The notes under the pieces: model-generated
The model's database searches: none
Told to the model about the DNA's origin: nothing
Seen by the model: the letters and a program-made list of their open reading frames with translations, nothing else
Program-made: the position numbers and the translations under genes
Shown: one piece after another, positions 1 through 12,085 of the stretch
How positions within the stretch are numbered: position 1 is the stretch's first letter
Layout of the letters: every line of letters begins with the position of its first letter
NCBI GenBank assembly: GCA_025200525.1
Contig: CM045761.1
Span: 202,360,321 to 202,424,320, forward strand
Reading direction: 5' to 3'
DNA: 64,000 nucleotides
From: Camellia lanceoleosa
Lineage: Eukaryota; Streptophyta; Magnoliopsida; Ericales; Theaceae

Positions 1-597
1 TCACCCATGCATTCACCCTCTTGGCTGCCTAGGTCGGGAGCAAGACTTAGGCACTCCCGCTTGGGATTATTGAAGGATTGTGGATTGGAGGCTAAGACCT
101 CGGGATCGTCAAGGCCGTGTAGCTATCTCCCTGCAGTGATAGCTCCCCTTTTGACATGGCTTAGAGAAAAAGACGTTGACCTTACACTTACATCTGATGC
201 ACATATGATACCCCTCTCAAGATATCGCACCTACCCCTACAGTTTTTATGATGCAACCTCCCCAAGGACCTGAATCATAGGACACAATTAGTAGGGCTGA
301 TATCACCATCCTGTCGAGTTGAGGAGAACTTACCACCTGTCTTGAGGTTGCTTGGGCTCCAATACTCCTGGAGTTTATATAACGGCATCATAAGTGCAGC
401 CACAAACACACAGCAAGAGCAACAAGAATCACATAACATACATTAAGTGTTCAAGGTCTCTCATTGCTACCTCTTCCCTCTCTAAGCTTACCTTGGTCTT
501 CTACTCCTCCACCTCGGGTGATCTTAAGTCATTGAAGTGCCTACCATCTTCCCAGAGGTCAATGACCGATCGCCTCTAATCTCTATAACCCACAAAG
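1..597 (+). repeat. LTR-like retrotransposon fragment (approximate right edge)
   Basis: No real gene is visible here; the short reading frames have no recognisable domain. The stretch has the make-up of a plant LTR: a TATATAA box at 376-382 followed by a CT-rich leader, and a segment ending near 'cataacccac' at about 597. It resembles a second stretch at about 57.63-58.50 kb. Both have a 'ttgaaggattgtgg/ttgaaggaatgtgg' block with 'attggaggctaag' or 'cttggagcctaga' after it, a 'cgggatcgtcaagg' type block, a TATA box, and 'gtgcctaccatcttcc' downstream of it. I infer two diverged copies of one LTR family. It may sit inside an intron of the CCT2-like gene to its right. Confidence 0.4.
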
Positions 598-704
598 GCT
601 AAGTTTGATATCATTTCTCAAGTATACATACGGCACTGAACATTAGTTTTAGAAATATACTCTACAAGCACATACAAGTTCCATGAGAAAATAAACAAGG
701 ATAC

Positions 705-1456
705 CAACAAGGACTTTAGCAGCTGGGTTATCAATATGAAGGGACTTTAAGATTGTAGCACCATCATTTGTGACAGTAACATTGTGTCCCCCACCTGTTG
801 ATTGTAAAATTTTATCCTATAAAGAAATTACATGTATGAGTAGCTGATTAAGTTGAAGAACAGGATTGAGACCAAATGCCAGAAAAGAAGTAACTTCTGA
901 TTTGGCAACAAACTGAGGCAAGAATAAAGTTACCATTCCCTTAGGTCCTAAGGTCGTCTTCACCAAGTCAGCAATTGTCATTGCACTGACAAAAGATGCC
1001 TAAAACAAAACGAGACTAATACTTATTCATTGGTACAAAAAAGAAAATTAGAATTTGATTTAAAGTTGCATAAGAAATGTAACTCTCACAGCCAGAAAAT
1101 GTCACTACCAAAACAGATAGGGCAAAATGTAATCCAATAACTGTAACACTGCTATTGAACTGGCTTAGCAAAAAAAACCAACAAATGTCTCACTCGTAAA
1201 ACTGTCAGGATATGAACAATATAGCCCAACAATACTGTTAATTGAAATAGCTTAGTTGTATGCTATAGTCTATCCACATAATGATTGGTAAGAGTATCCA
1301 TCCAAAATTCATACAGCAGCAAAGATGAATATCATATATATAAAATATATAAATAATTTAAAGAACACAAATATTCATCACTAAGCCTAGCAAACTCACC
1401 ATTCTAGCTCTCTCACTTTTTTCTTCAATAGCTTCATCTTTAAAAAGCTTCTTAAT
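705..1456 (-). pseudogene. CCT2: CCT2-like (TCP-1 beta) gene fragment, three exons
   Basis: Three minus-strand exons encode the N-terminal part of chaperonin subunit CCT-beta, part of the cytosolic ring that folds actin and tubulin. Exon 1400-1456 encodes KLFKDEAIEEKSERARM and ends at GTGAGT. Exon 934-999 encodes SFVSAMTIADLVKTTLGPKGM. Exon 705-816 encodes [30 protein letters not shown] and KVLV, with a phase-1 donor. All have consensus acceptors and join in frame. TNDGATILK and the LGPKG loop are the nucleotide-binding signatures of group II chaperonins. No start codon is evident upstream, and the next exon (the GDGTT motif) is not found before the LTR fragment at 1-597. Conserved residues are altered (G to S, A to T and R to G). 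It may be a decaying copy, or a real gene whose introns have been expanded by TEs and which continues left of the window. I favour a pseudogene or partial gene. Confidence 0.62.
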
Positions 1457-2674
1457 CTAAAACAATGACCCAAGTAAAAACATAAGCAAAAGGAAAAGAA
1501 AGAAAGGACCAGATTCTCATCATTCGATATGTCATTATCAAACATACCACCATTAGAAACAAATAAAACAGACATACTTTGAAACCCAAGTGCTACCTGT
1601 AGACACCCCATTTTTGACAGACCTTAAGACTCAGACGTCACCGATTGAGCGCTTGGTGATGTTGCATATTGTGCTCATTCTGAGGTTGCGGAGTCTCGGC
1701 TGCGAGCCTTGCCTCCGGACTTCCGGACTCTTTTGTGCTTTGCCTCGGTTTGCGAACCGGGTCCCGTTTTCTCCGTTTTCTCTTTTTGAAGGGAGGGAGA
1801 AGTCTCGTAGATCATCTCTCAGTGGCCGTAGGCTACGTTTCGTGGTCGTAGGTCATTTTTCCCGTTTGGAGCCTGGTTCTTGATTTTCGGAGCCATCGGC
1901 CGTGTGTCTCGGTTCGGGACCGCTTAACCACCTCCGTTTGCTCCGATTTTTGGCATACACCTTGTTTCCTCCCTTTTGAGGGACACTGTGGCCCGAGAGA
2001 CCAACTTCGTGGTCAAACGCCGCCTCCGGTGCTTAACAGCTTGTTTTCGGGGCCCGAGCTGCGCGTTTTGGCCCCCAAACCTTCGTTTTACATCGGTTTG
2101 GGTTTATTTTTGGCGGAGACCTTATTTTCATTGTTAGAAAGGTTGTAGAAGGGTGGGAGGCCAGCAATTGTTCTGAAGACCAGCTTTATTCCTTCATCGC
2201 TCTTCATCGCCCGTTTTCTTCACTAAAAAGCTGACTTTTTCCATTCCCGGGCCACTTTTTTTGACTTTCCACCACATCATTGTGTTGTACACACTTGGGA
2301 GGCCACCAATATGGATAGGCCGGCCATTAATTCTTCCTGACCCTTTTGAACCCCTCTAAAAAGTTGGTTTTTCTCTCTCCTGGTTCACTTTTTCCAGTTT
2401 TTGACCATACAACTATGTTGTACACACATGGGAGGCCACCTTTTTAGGGTGGCCGACCACTAATTTTGTTGACCCTTTTGACCCTTGGCCAGCCGGCCAG
2501 GGGAGGTGGCCGGCCGGCTACCTGAACCTTCTGCACCTGGCCGGCCAAATTTCTCTCTCCTGGTGCATGCCAGCTGTGCCAGCTATTTTGCACCAGAACC
2601 CTGCTCGGGGGACTGCCCTTTTGGGAGAGAAATTTGAATTGATTTTTCCCCCCCTTTTTCCTTAGCCTCTCCTC

Positions 2675-2681
2675 TATATAA
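2675..2681 (+). promoter_or_regulatory. TATA box of the giant LTR
   Basis: TATATAA sits after a GC-rich stretch with repeated ggccggc motifs (2450-2560) and before a CT-rich leader (2690-2780). This is the layout expected for an LTR promoter with the transcription start about 30 bp downstream. Inferred from sequence pattern only. Confidence 0.5.
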
Positions 2682-2924
2682 CCAGCACCCCTCCTCCATT
2701 TCTGAGGGTTACAAAAAACCAACTGGAGCTTCTTGCATACAACCCTCCTTCTCTCCTTCATCCAAGCTTAAAACCACCTTGATTCTTGCACTATTTACCC
2801 TACAACCCATAGCTTACCACCTCCATCCTCCATTCCAACACCTTGAGGCTAATTTTTAGAGGCTAGGAGCTCCTTTTCTTGAACCAGAAGCTGCTGGAAA
2901 GTTGTGCTACAAGGGTGAGCCCTC

Positions 2925-3560
2925 TTTTCCCTCTTTCTTGCCTTATTTTGCTCTATATTTTAGCTCCTTTTGCTTACATTTTTGGGCTCCGACCCAAACT
3001 GAAAATAGTCTTATTTTGAGCTCATATTCATGTTTGATCAAGGACTTTTCTCTGTTTGAGTCCATGTTCTGTCCCTTTCCCTTTATCTCTCTTTTAGGGC
3101 TATTTCTTGCATGATATATTATCCCTGTTTGTAAGCATTTCTGGGCTTCGAGACAAAATGTAAAGTGCTTTATTTTGAGTCCCTCTTCAACTTTGTTGAA
3201 GGGCTCTTCACTGTTTGAGGCCAGCTACTACCTCTTTCTCTCTATCTCTCTTTTAGGGCTATTTTTGCATCATATTTTAGCCTTACTTGTGAGCATATTT
3301 GTGATTTTTCATAAAATGTAAAGTATCTTTTTTTGAGCCCCTCTTCAACTTTGTTGAAGGGCTCTTTGCTATTTGAGGCCTTTTGCTGTCCTGTTTGTTC
3401 AATCTCTCTTTTAGGGCTTATTTTGCATGATACATTAGCCTTACTTGTGAGCCTTTTTGGACCTCTACCTAAACTGAAAAAAGTCTTTTTTTGACATCAT
3501 CTTCATGTTTGATTAAGGTCTATTCTCTGTTTGGGGTCATCTTTCCCTATGCATGCTTCA
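2925..3560. repeat. Tandem repeat inside giant LTR, unit about 165 bp, four degenerate copies
   Basis: Consecutive copies share 'tctcttttagggctatt', a 'gtgagcat' type block, 'aaaatgtaaag', 'tttgagcccctcttcaac', and 'gaagggctcttcactg' followed by 'tttgaggcc'. Copies drift in sequence and in length. The array explains the lack of coding potential in this part of the LTR. Confidence 0.6.
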
Positions 3561-4439
3561 TTCTTTCATGATTAGGGCTATGCATTAGAGCACTTGCATT
3601 GGCCATGGTTTGACCTCTTAGCCACTGAAATCCAGTGGATTTTTAGTGGCTTTGATGCATTTTTTAGCCTCAAAATCAGAGGGGGGTGACCCCCTCTCAC
3701 ATTGTTTTGTTTGATGGTCTTTTTGGCCTTCCAAATAGGCCCTATCTTGCATGTTTTGTTGACTGATTTCAGGGCCAATTTGATGAGTATTAGGACTATC
3801 ATATTTTATTTCTAGAGTTTATTTGGCTATGCTAAGTGTCCTTGATGCATGTGCTTAATAACCCCTTTGTATGCCCTCTAAAAGAACCCATCATTTGTGC
3901 ATGTGTTGGCTGCATTTTAGAAATTATTTGGGCATGTTTTGGCATGTTTTATTCACTGATTTTTTCTGGTTTGATGAGTTCTCACCTGTTTCATATACAT
4001 GCCATGTAAACCATGTTTGCTAGTCAAAGTTGCATGCTATTTTAGTCCATCTTTCTAGCATCTTTTGGCCATGCTTTGAACTAGAAATGTTCATGTTTTG
4101 GGACTTCCTTGGTTCTGTCTTTATGCTTCATGATCAAATAATGCATTCTTTGTATAGCTATAGGTCAATACATGTGCCTAGTTTCGAGTTTCAGGACCAT
4201 TCTATGCATTGTATGCCATGTTTCCATGTTTCGGGATCATTTTGCATCACATTTTAGTGCTGGAACTTGCATGTTTGTATGCCATATTTCATGCCTTGCC
4301 ATGCCTTGTTAGAGTGGCATTTGTGCCTTAGGGTCGGTCCTCGGTTTGCGTGCACGTGTGCACGCATCTCGAATGTCTCATTTTCATCTTATGGCCACTG
4401 ATGTGAGTGTGACTGAGGTCCACTCATGTTGGCGTAAGT

Positions 4440-4610
4440 CCATCATGCATTGCGTATGCCATTTCATTTCATAACATTACGTATGCTAGGTTGCATGTTA
4501 GAACATTGTGTATGTCGTGTTACATCGAGCATTGTGTATGCCATTTCATAGCATTGTGTATGCTAGGTTGTATATTAGTTGCATTCATGCATATCATGCA
4601 TATTGCATTG
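4440..4610. repeat. Short tandem repeat in giant LTR ('gcattgtgtatgcc')
   Basis: About four degenerate copies of a unit near 56 bp containing 'gcattgtgtatgccatttc' and 'atgctaggttgcatgttag'. They are part of the LTR and have no coding capacity. Confidence 0.5.
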
Positions 4611-6301
4611 TGTTTGGGATAGGAGTTAGCCCGAGCACGGGAAACAAGGGACGTTTCGTACTTTGAGTGACGAAACGTGTCTCAATTCCCAGTCGCCGAC
4701 ACTCCGGATTATCCATGATGGAGTCTCGGTCTTGTTGTGTTTATGTGTGCATTCATTTCATATTAAGTCGTGCGAATCGACTCCTCGGCCATTATGCATC
4801 GAGATGCGCGATTGGTGGCACGAGGATCGAAGACTACGCTCCCTGAAGAGTAGTCAAGCATACATATGTGAAAATACATTGCCATGCCCCTTTCCTGCTC
4901 TCTGTTGCAGCAAATCAGAAACCGACAATCTTTTGGGGATTCGCGCCACATTCCGGGCTTAATTGTAAACAGAGGCTAATTGGGGCGTCGTAATGGATTT
5001 CTGCGCCAAGCAACCCAAACATGCATCATTCATCATTTGGAACAGAGCCAAGGCGGTCCATGGATTTACGTGCCATTTATTGCTTTCCTAGATTAATTTG
5101 TTAATTAATTAGGATTTTGTACTTATTGGGACTGTATTATTTATTTGGGACTGTATATTATTTATTTGGACCCTCCGAGCGAGGGCACAATTGTAATAAG
5201 TGTGCGTGCGTGTGATGTATGTCTTCCAACCCCACGTCTTTCTCTCCCTTTTATTTACCAGCTTATGATGGTTAGATTAGGGCATGTTTCAATTAGCATA
5301 CAGTATGATAGCATGTTTGCATTCATTCATCTGTTTTGCATGCACCGGGCTCGACGCATCATGACTCACTACATTGTATTTCAATTCCAAGTTGAATACT
5401 TGTTAACTATAGCATTCCATATGCCATGTTTAGAATAAGCCGAGCCTATCTTAGTTGCATTCCTGCATGTGTTGCATTAGGCATTTCTGTATAGTTAGGA
5501 TCATGCATGGATTTCTAACATAGTTTCTGTTTTGGCTTGGAGTACTCAGTAAGTTTTTACGCTTTAGCATCCTTGCATGTGTGTAAGTGACTGCCATGAT
5601 AGCATGCTTACCATGAGGCTATTTGCTTATGTGATATAACTGTCTGAATGCCTATGGGTGAAGGTTGGGTTATTTGGATTGGAACAATGCATTGACTGTG
5701 AGTTTTAAGCCCACTAGATAGTGGCAAAACCATCTTTTCTAAGCCCACCTAAGGGTGGCAAAATCTGCATTTTAAGCCTACTTGCAGGTAGCAAACCATC
5801 TTTTAAAAAACAAACATGAAACGTTTTGTTCCAATTCAGGCGATCCAGTCTATACTTGTATGCTGTACACATCACATAGTAAATCTAGGCTAATAACTGG
5901 AATAAGAATGCGTAATGTTTTCAAAACTAGATATCATGGTTAGTAGAGGCCGATCTTTGATCGGGCGAGCGGGGGTGCTCACGAAGTGACCTTCCCCAAT
6001 CGTACCCAAGTTCCCGAGCCGAGGCAACTTTGGTGATGACGGACATGTGGCCTTAGGCAACGAGTCAGGATTTCCTAAATTTTCCAAAAATAAAATATTT
6101 AGGTGGCGACTCTGTATCTGGCAAAGTAGTCCATGTTTGGCACTTCTTTCAAAAATCTGTTTTCTCAAAACGATTTTCCAGATTTGGACTCTTTGGTTCA
6201 GATTGAGAACCGTGACAATTAGAGTCCTGAACTGTAGTGAGCCCAAAATGAACGGAACGGGAGTCATCCCTCGCGGGGCGTTCGGGGACGTCTACACTAC
6301 C

Positions 6302-7929
6302 ACAACACAATCAATATCTGAAACAAAGAGAAGGAAACACAGGATATTAAATCAAAAGGCAAGAGAACTTCGCAGATCAAATGCCAAATAATATGCATGC
6401 TTTCCCTCATGAGCTCTAAATACAATAAAACAAAATAGACATGAACTCTGATGTCTTTATTTATTTTCATGGGATGGGAATACTAATAAATAAAAGAGCA
6501 TAGACACGAGAGGCATAGTCGGAATGGCTGATTCAAGAGAGAAAAACGAAGTCTATGTAACTTATGTGGAGAAGCCCAAAATGATAAAATCAAATGAACA
6601 TATATTTACATATATACACAATTTTATTGTAAAATGTGTATGAGCTCTGATGAAATCGGTGCTGAAGCTTTACTTGATCCTAACTCTGAGAGAGAGAGAG
6701 AGCTGTGAATCGAAGGAGACCGTCAATTGAGTTTGAGACTTGGATCCTGCCGAAAAGAGGAGAAGTTGGTTTCAAGTATCGACTGGAGCTTTCAACTTTT
6801 TAACCACTGAAAAATCAATAAATTAGACTTTAGCCTTACATTCTTAATATAATTACATTTATTTCCCATTTAATAACATTGCTAAGTTTAATAATTTTTT
6901 TTTTATTTAAAGTACTCGTTCAAAATATGATCAATAGGTAATTTTTGTCTCATCTATTAACCTATTTTTTATTTTTGGATTTGTTAAAAAATAAAATAAT
7001 TAGTATATAGGACAAAATTATAATTGTTTAACCTTTGAAGGCCACAAAAAAAAAATATATGTGGTGCAAATAAGGAATATGGCAATTGTTGCACACCAAT
7101 TGGGATCCTCCACTTAGGGCTATTTTGGCAATAGATTAAAACAATTAAAAAGTCAAAATTATTACAAAAAAAATCAAAATTTCTTTTTTACTTTTTGTAT
7201 TTTTTTTTTTTTGTAAAAATCAACTAATGAAAGTCAATTCTTAAAACCATCCTAAATTTCTCTGTTTCACTAACTAAATCACACTTGAGATTCTTGTGCC
7301 TCACTATTCGCAACGAGTATTTACAAGAGGGTGCAACTCGAGCGGGTTCGCCCGGGTTAAACGGTTTCCCAGGCCCAACCCGAATTGTGTTTGGCAGTGC
7401 CCAAGCTCGCCTAAGCCCGACCATCAACCTGAGCTTGGCTACCCAAGCTTGGACTAAGCTTCATAATCTGAACTCGGGTTAGCCTGAATTGCCCAAATTT
7501 CACAAGAATTATGATGATATTACAACAAGAAGCCCTTTTTTATCCTTTCATATTGACATGAGAAACTAAGAAAAAACTTAAGTTAAACATGATCTGTATA
7601 GATGCATACCTTGATTAAGTATTGACTACCACAATCCAATAAGCAATTAATTTCATCATTATTCGAACTTCTGCAAATGTAGCAGCAGAATGCATCCAAA
7701 TCTAAAATAGAGGACTGGTAATGGTGCATTTCAGTGGATCTGAACTATAGCCCAAAATGATCAACATCTTCATGATTAAACTATTGCAATTCATGGATGG
7801 AGGCTAGGATAAACATTCTGCTATCAGTATACAAGCTAGACTAGTAAAATATTAATCAAGATAGGAGAGTATAACTGGATTGCTTACTTGGAATCAATAA
7901 GAGCAGGAACATCTACACAGATGGAATCC
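6302..7929. other. AT-rich intergenic DNA, no gene seen
   Basis: This would join 1-1592 if the giant LTR were removed. A GA-dinucleotide run (about 6691-6705) read on the minus strand gives a TC-rich stretch like a 5' leader, possibly the leader of the CCT2-like gene, but no ATG with a donor site could be found. The rest is AT-rich. A GC-rich patch at about 7330-7450 has 'gggttcgcccgggtt' style words seen again at 10.27-10.44 kb, which suggests debris of one repeat that the LINE may have split. Confidence 0.4.
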
Positions 7930-10081
7930 TTCCTTGATTAAACTTCGTGGTCTTTGTTCCTCTCTTCGCCATTCTCCAACTCTTAGTGGCTAACGAGGTT
8001 GTGGAGGAGTATAAGGGGCTACGTAAGGAAGGCGTTGTATTTAAGGTAGACTTCAAGAAGGCATATGACCATGTCGATTGGGGCTTTGTAGATTTTGTTT
8101 TGGAAAGAAAGGGGTTTGGAGCTAGGTGGAGAATGTGGATTTAGGGGTGCTTGTCGTCATGCAATATGTCAGTCATTGTGAACGGTAAAGCTGGGGATTC
8201 TTTTCAGGCATCTAGGGGTCTAAGGTAGGGTGATCCTTTATCACCATTTTTGTTTATTTTAGTTGCTGATGTGTTGGGTACGATTATTGATTTAGCTAAG
8301 GATAAAGGTGTCATCGAGGGGTTTGTGGTGGGAAGGGATAGGATTGGAGTTACTCATTTACAATTTGCGAATGATACTATATTCTTCTCATCAAATGAGA
8401 AAAATAAAATGGGGAGTTTACTACAGATTCTGAGAATTTTTTAGATTGTGTCGGGCCTCAAGGTCAATCTTAACAAGAGCAGTGTTGTGGGTATTAATTT
8501 GAATGATAGCTATGTGTGTAAGGTAGCGGATGTGTTGAGATGTTCTACTGAGTCCTTTCCCATCAAATACTTAGGGCTTCTATTAGGAGGAAATCCTAGA
8601 TTGGCGTCCTTTTGGGAACCTGTTCTTGTCAAATTGAGAAAAGATTAGAGGGATGGAAGCGAGCTTTGTTGTCTAAGGGGGGGAGATATATTTTGGTACA
8701 ATCCGTATTAGGATCTGTTCCTATTTATTTTCTATCCATCTTCAAAATCCCGGTTAGCATTGCGAGGAAGATTGAGAAATTGATGAGAGACTTTCTTTGG
8801 GAAGGGTGTGAAGAGAGCAAAGGGGGTCATTTGGTTAGGTGGGATACGGTTTCTCTTCCTAAGGAAAAAGGTGGATTAGCTATTGGAAACATCATTGCTA
8901 GGAATGTTGCTCTTTTGGGCAAGTGGTTGTGGAGATTTCCAATTGAAAGTGAGTCATTATGGTGTTCAGTTATTAAAAGCAAGTATGGAGTTCAACCCAA
9001 TGGTAGAGATTCTAATGTGGTTAATAAAGGCAATTGTCGTTCACCGTGGAAATCCATTTCTCGTTTGTATCCCTTTGTGTCTAACTACTTTTCGTTGAGA
9101 GTAGGGAATGGTGTGAACATTCGCTTTTGGGAGGATGTTTGGTTAGGGGATATCTCGTTTGATAGATCTTTCCCTCTTCTTTACCGGTTGGTTCATTCTT
9201 TAAATGTTTCAATAGCATCGATGGCTTGTTCTTCTATGGCACCCATCTCTTGGAATTTTGATTTCATTAGAAACTTAAATGATAGGGAGGTAGGGGAGCT
9301 GGCATCTTTGTTGGTAGTGCTTCAAGGAGTCTCTCTTTCTTCATCTTGTGATATTAGGATGTGGAATCTGGGCTCTTCAAGGGTCTTTTCATGTAAATCC
9401 TTTTTTGATAAGCTCATTGATAATCCCTCTATTCCCTTGTTTAACATAAGAAAATTTGGAAAGCGGATGTCCCTCATAAAGTGAAGTTTTTCGTGTGGTC
9501 TTTGACTCAAAAGGGTGTAACAACTAATGATGTTCTCCAAAGGAGAAGGCCTAATCACTCTCTTTGTCCTCAATGGTGTGTAATGTGCAAGAGGAACTTG
9601 GAGGAAACGTATCATTTATTTCTTCATTGCCCGATGGCTTGTGTATTATGGCAGCGGCTGTTTGGCTTATGTGATGAGCAGTGGGTTGCTCCGCGAGACT
9701 GTGTTCAAATGCTTCTTATTCGGTTTACAGGGTTAGGGAGAACCAAGAGAGGCAAAACAATGTGGATAAGCATTGTTTTTGCTATTTTTTGGGCCATTTG
9801 GTTGGAGAGAAATGCTAGAATCTTTGATGGCAAGGAAGCAAGTGTAGAGGCTTTGTGGGATAGGGTGGATTATTTCGCGTCATTTTGGGCATTTGTATCC
9901 CCTCCTTTTAAAGGAGTTCCCTTGTTCTTGATCTCTAGGAATTGGGCTACTGTTTGCCTTCCCTAGGGTGATGAGTTTTATGTTTTTGTTTTGCTCTTTA
10001 TCTTTCTCTTTTTGTATGAGGACTTCTTGTCCTCTTTCACATTTTTTAATAAAGTTTTGTTGCTGTTCAAAAAAAAAAAAA
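7930..10081 (+). mobile_element. 5'-truncated L1-type LINE with poly(A) tail, inactive
   Basis: A non-LTR retrotransposon copy retaining the reverse transcriptase and the C-terminal zinc-finger-like (zf-RVT) region. RT motifs in order: FKVDFKKAYDHVDW (about 8040), the GLRQGDPLSP block with its Q changed to a stop (about 8220), FANDTIFF where FADD is expected (about 8365), GLKVNLNKS (about 8455) and IKYLGLLLGG (about 8560). It continues after a frame change as KGGRYILVQSVL, KEKGGLAIGN and the terminal CxxC...HLFLHCP domain (about 9590-9640). Stops at about 8142 and 8444 and frame breaks near 8640 and 9480 kill it. AATAAA lies at 10048-10053 and the A-run at 10069-10081. It is 5'-truncated, as is usual for L1. 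No clear target duplication was found, so the left edge is approximate. Confidence 0.88.
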
Positions 10082-10508
10082 GAAATGAGAGTCTGAGACA
10101 CAAAGAAGGAAGAAAAGAATAGGTAGGGAGTCTTTACTTTTAATCTAATAATCCAAATACAAGATTCTAATCTAAGGGCCAAAGCCCAGCAAAAAAATAA
10201 AAATAAAAATAAAATCTAAGGGCCACCTATTTACACATATATTATATAATTTTTATAATATATATAAAATGCAACTCGGGTTCGGGTTGCTCAGGTTACA
10301 CACAGCCTCTGCTCAAGCCCGGCCCAAATTGCAATTCGGGCATCAAAAATTTGCCTAGGCCTGCTCAGATTACAATATATTGTTGCACAAGCCGTAAAAA
10401 AACTCAGGTTGGGCACAGGTTGATCAAGTTGAGCCCGTCCGAGTTTCACCCCTTACAACCCAACACAATGAAGAAAATGCAAACAAGAACAATTTGAATC
10501 TATCAACA
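10082..10508. other. Intergenic, with GC-rich repeat patch
   Basis: No gene is seen. At 10265-10440 there are repeated words such as 'cgggttcgggttgctcagg' that match in style the patch at 7330-7450, left of the LINE. They are not telomere repeats. Confidence 0.35.
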
Positions 10509-11782
10509 TTAACCAAGTGAAGCCATGCCAATTAATGAGAAACATTGAAGAAGATTTGGATCGACGGTCACAAATGCAAGAAACTCTTGATCACAAAGTA
10601 ATATGTCCATCTCACTTTCATCCAAAGTTATCCACACCTCCATACCATCTCCCTCTCTTGTTTCCAACTTATGAACCAAATTCATGAACACTGACCCAAC
10701 CCAACTATCCTGTGACCTCTAACCCACACATGTTTTCCCCACTTAAAATCAGTGTCATACATACCAAACTTGGACCAACTGGTGAACCCATAATAGTCCG
10801 CTGGACCTTCGGAGCACAACTTACTCATCTCTTTCACATTCTCAGCAACCAAACACAACCCTTGACCACTCTGCAATCTTTCCACGAAATCGCCATAGAT
10901 TTCGGTGATTGTTTCCCTCAGCTTTCGAATCGGTGAATGTAGCACTATCTCATTGTCCGCCTTGCATTTCGTGCACAGTATCCAAAGTAGATTCCCTATG
11001 GAGTATTCCTGCAATGGCGGCACCATTCGTCTCCGTAAATCCACAACACGGAACAGTACGGATGGCCTCTGGAGACCACAATTTGATTTCTGAGCAGACA
11101 ACATCGCACATTTCCATACAAAGGCAGTCGCAACTTCAACCCGAGAGGGATTCGTCATGCCTGAGCCACTAGCTTTGCTCTTGAGTGTTGCCATTACTGA
11201 TGATTTGAATAGGAATCCCCTCATAACAGAATTCTCTGTTTTGACCATGGACCTTCCCTTTCGAAACACCACCAAGCAAAAGCAGCCCAGCCTTTGAGAA
11301 ATGCACTGGTTGATATACCGTCAAGAACTTTATGCAAAAGGCACATTCCGATAACAATTACAGAGCAATCGAACACATTGACCTGAATCATAGCCGGACG
11401 AACTCTTACATATGACTTGATGTTGGCGGGATGGCACAGATAGAAATGATTCAACAAGTTGAGATCAGGGTCGCTGAGAAAGTCCAAGAGATGGCCATTC
11501 ATCACTTGGGCTTCTGAGAAACCTAGTCGTTACATTCGATGGAAAGTTTGTCAGCCCTGATTCTTCTGGCAAAAGGGTAAAAGTGAGTCAAGGTTTTTGA
11601 TAGTGATTGCTTCAACCGATTCAATGCATTGGCAACAATAGGGGTGTCCATGAGATAGTAAAAGGCAACGTGGCTGAAGATGGTTGGATGGAGCTGATCC
11701 AGAAAGGAGAGCCTGTGAGTTCTCAAGTGGTGTGGTGGGAAGTTGGGGAAGATGGCTTGATGTTCTCTACTTCTGTTGCCAT
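10509..11782 (-). pseudogene. BAHD acyltransferase (vinorine synthase-like), frameshifted
   Basis: Members of this family move an acyl group from acyl-CoA to an alcohol or amine in plant secondary metabolism. The copy reads MATEVENIKPSSPTSHH from 11782, then with frame changes SFLDQLHPTIFSHVAFYY, FYPFARRIRADKLSIECND, the catalytic HxxxD as HKVLDG (about 11325), NPSRVEVATAFVWKCAM (about 11115), the structural DFGWG motif as DFKWGKHVWV (about 10740), and a terminal WITLDESEMD block ending at 10509. The span (about 425 codons, no intron) matches the family's usual 430-450. There are at least four frame breaks (near 11728, 11515, 11250 and 10690), and small internal stretches are missing after SIECND and after FLKGWAA. 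The catalytic His and Asp survive but DFGWG has lost its first Gly, so it is a decayed gene. It lies about 300 bp downstream of CTU1 on the same strand. Confidence 0.88.
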
Positions 11783-12085
11783 GATGTCATCTTTCATTCA
11801 AAACAAGAAATACTTCAATGATCTGCAAATTCAATCTCAATGGAAACAGAGCATGAATCAAAGGTGGAAATTAATAGAACAAAAATTGAAACTGAAATTT
11901 GTTATTAATATAGAAGAATACATGTTTCAAGTGATAACTAGGCACATTAAACAATTACACTTCTCAGTTTTCACACCCAATTAATATATTTGTGATTCGG
12001 ACCCATAAGAGCCTACAATTACAAAGTATATAGAGTACTTCATCATCTTTAAGTTCACCAAGCAGGAAGTTATCCATAACATCCA
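11783..12085. other. Spacer between BAHD pseudogene and CTU1 (CTU1 3' UTR side)
   Basis: AT-rich with no coding domain. On the minus strand it must hold the CTU1 3' untranslated region and the former promoter of the BAHD copy. No clear poly(A) signal was assigned. Confidence 0.4.

Larger units (their letters stand above)
1598..6296. mobile_element. Giant solo LTR (4,699 bp) with perfect TSD CTACC
   Basis: The element begins TGTAGACACCCC and ends GGACGTCTACA, giving a perfect 7-bp terminal inverted repeat (TGTAGAC/GTCTACA). It is flanked by CTACC at 1593-1597 and CTACC at 6297-6301, the 5-bp duplication expected of LTR-element integration. No gag, protease, reverse transcriptase or integrase is readable between the ends, so this is a solo LTR left by recombination. 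LTRs near 5 kb are typical of the largest plant Ty3/gypsy elements (Ogre-type). The 'ggtggcgactctg' near the right end fits that group, but the lineage is inference. A TATA box and CT-rich leader suggest the promoter reads on the plus strand. It lies on the upstream side of the CCT2-like exons. Confidence 0.85.

Noticed and set aside
1396..1611. 71-codon minus-strand open frame spanning 1396-1611
   Set aside because: It crosses the solo LTR boundary and the CCT2-like exon in a frame other than the CCT2 frame.
2444..2761. 105-codon minus-strand frame in the giant LTR
   Set aside because: It covers the GC-rich promoter part of the LTR, has biased Arg/Gly/Pro content and no recognisable domain.
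7330..10450. Telomere-like GGGTTCGGGTT words
   Set aside because: They are short, irregular and contain cgggtt rather than tttaggg repeats, so they are repeat debris and not interstitial telomeres.
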